Shown here piece after piece: positions 22,742 through 22,982 of a DNA stretch of 22,982 nucleotides. Positions within the stretch are counted from its first letter, which is position 1, and the number at the start of each line of letters is the position of its first letter. Source of the DNA: Ruminococcus sp. (GTDB taxonomy: Bacteria; Bacillota; Clostridia; Oscillospirales; Ruminococcaceae); the NCBI GenBank assembly GCA_019417865.1, contig DYCW01000156.1, positions 1 to 22,982 of the forward strand. The letters are read 5' to 3'. Position numbers and translations under genes: made by a program. A model generated the notes under the pieces. The model had not been told where the DNA came from. It ran no database searches and was given only the letters and a program-made list of their open reading frames with translations.

Positions 22742-22818
22742 TGCAAAAATCGAAAAAGTGCTGGAATTACGCTGCTTTTCAGCCGAAAAAATTTTTTTGA
22801 AAAAATTGAAAAAAGGGG

Positions 22819-22847
22819 TTGACAAATCGGAAGAAATGGTATATAAT
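22819..22847 (+). promoter_or_regulatory. Promoter of the tRNA gene or operon
   Basis: TTGACA (22819-22824), 17-bp spacer, TATAAT (22842-22847): perfect consensus, preceded by A/T tracts resembling an UP element. The predicted start is about 75 nt before the tRNA. Confidence 0.88.
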
Positions 22848-22928
22848 AATATATGTCGTCACGGAGCAGTGCTCAAGAAAAAAGCAGTTCTGAAAGCAAT
22901 GTGAAAGGCGGCAGGAAAAAGAATGGAT

Positions 22929-22982
22929 GGGAGCTTAGCTCAGCTGGGAGAGCATCTGCCTTACAAGCAGAGGGTCACAGGT
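22929..22982 (+). tRNA. tRNA-Val (anticodon TAC), 5' part only
   Basis: The sequence starts with GGGAGCT (acceptor 5' strand), continues with a D arm (GCTCAGCTGGGAGAGC) and the anticodon arm TCTGC-CTTACAA-GCAGA, which gives anticodon TAC and reads GUA valine codons. The variable loop and the start of the T arm (ACAGGT) follow before the window ends, so the T loop and 3' acceptor strand are missing. It may be the first of a tRNA cluster. Confidence 0.93.

Larger units (their letters stand above)
22610..22818. other. AT-rich intergenic stretch before the tRNA gene
   Basis: This stretch, part of a 319-nt gene-free region, holds two consecutive hairpins (annotated separately) and then A/T tracts up to the tRNA promoter. 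I see no open reading frame with a ribosome binding site, and no insertion-sequence ends. Confidence 0.6.

Overview
The window looks like chromosomal DNA of a low-to-mid GC Gram-positive anaerobe of the class Clostridia, most likely a Ruminococcus-like member of the Oscillospiraceae. The reasons are a secreted protein with a C-terminal dockerin (cellulosome-type module), AGGAGG ribosome binding sites, TTGACA/TATAAT promoters almost all with 17-bp spacers, a Bacillus/Clostridium-type gene order around scpA-scpB-ytfI-gerW-dacF-rluB, and a Glu111-type MetA. Most of the window is core genome; no phage, CRISPR array or complete transposon is visible. I did not find a clear new multi-gene defence or mobile system.

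Left edge (1-2388): the window opens in the last ~52 nt of a group II intron (domain VI with a bulged A). Facing it is a two-gene operon on the minus strand: a ClC antiporter whose residues match the fluoride-specific CLC-F branch, followed with an ATGA overlap by a type I L-asparaginase. Next (2413-5203) is a minus-strand zinc/metal ABC uptake operon (lipoprotein, ATPase, permease). It has a perfect promoter and a 27-bp Fur-family-like palindrome at the predicted transcription start. A MATE efflux gene diverges from the same regulatory region.

Middle (6670-10262): a YjbQ-family gene and a Sir2 deacetylase form a plus-strand pair. Then come a MarR regulator and a YczE-like membrane protein on the minus strand. 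Their promoter overlaps a 31-bp dyad that is probably the MarR operator. A secreted C39-peptidase-like protein with a dockerin follows, with its own promoter and terminator.

Housekeeping block (10313-16517): one long minus-strand transcription unit probably runs M50 protease, scpA, scpB, DUF2953 (ytfI), gerW (ytfJ), dacF, rluB, metA from one promoter. It combines chromosome condensation, spore/wall-related functions, rRNA modification and methionine synthesis. A zinc-ribbon L28 gene (rpmB) diverges from it.

Right part (16959-22982): a protein with duplicated SseB domains, a membrane-anchored PIG-L deacetylase, and an ATPase/FtsX-type permease pair. After them is a 319-nt stretch with two consecutive strong hairpins and a canonical promoter, then the 5' part of a tRNA-Val(TAC) cut by the window end.
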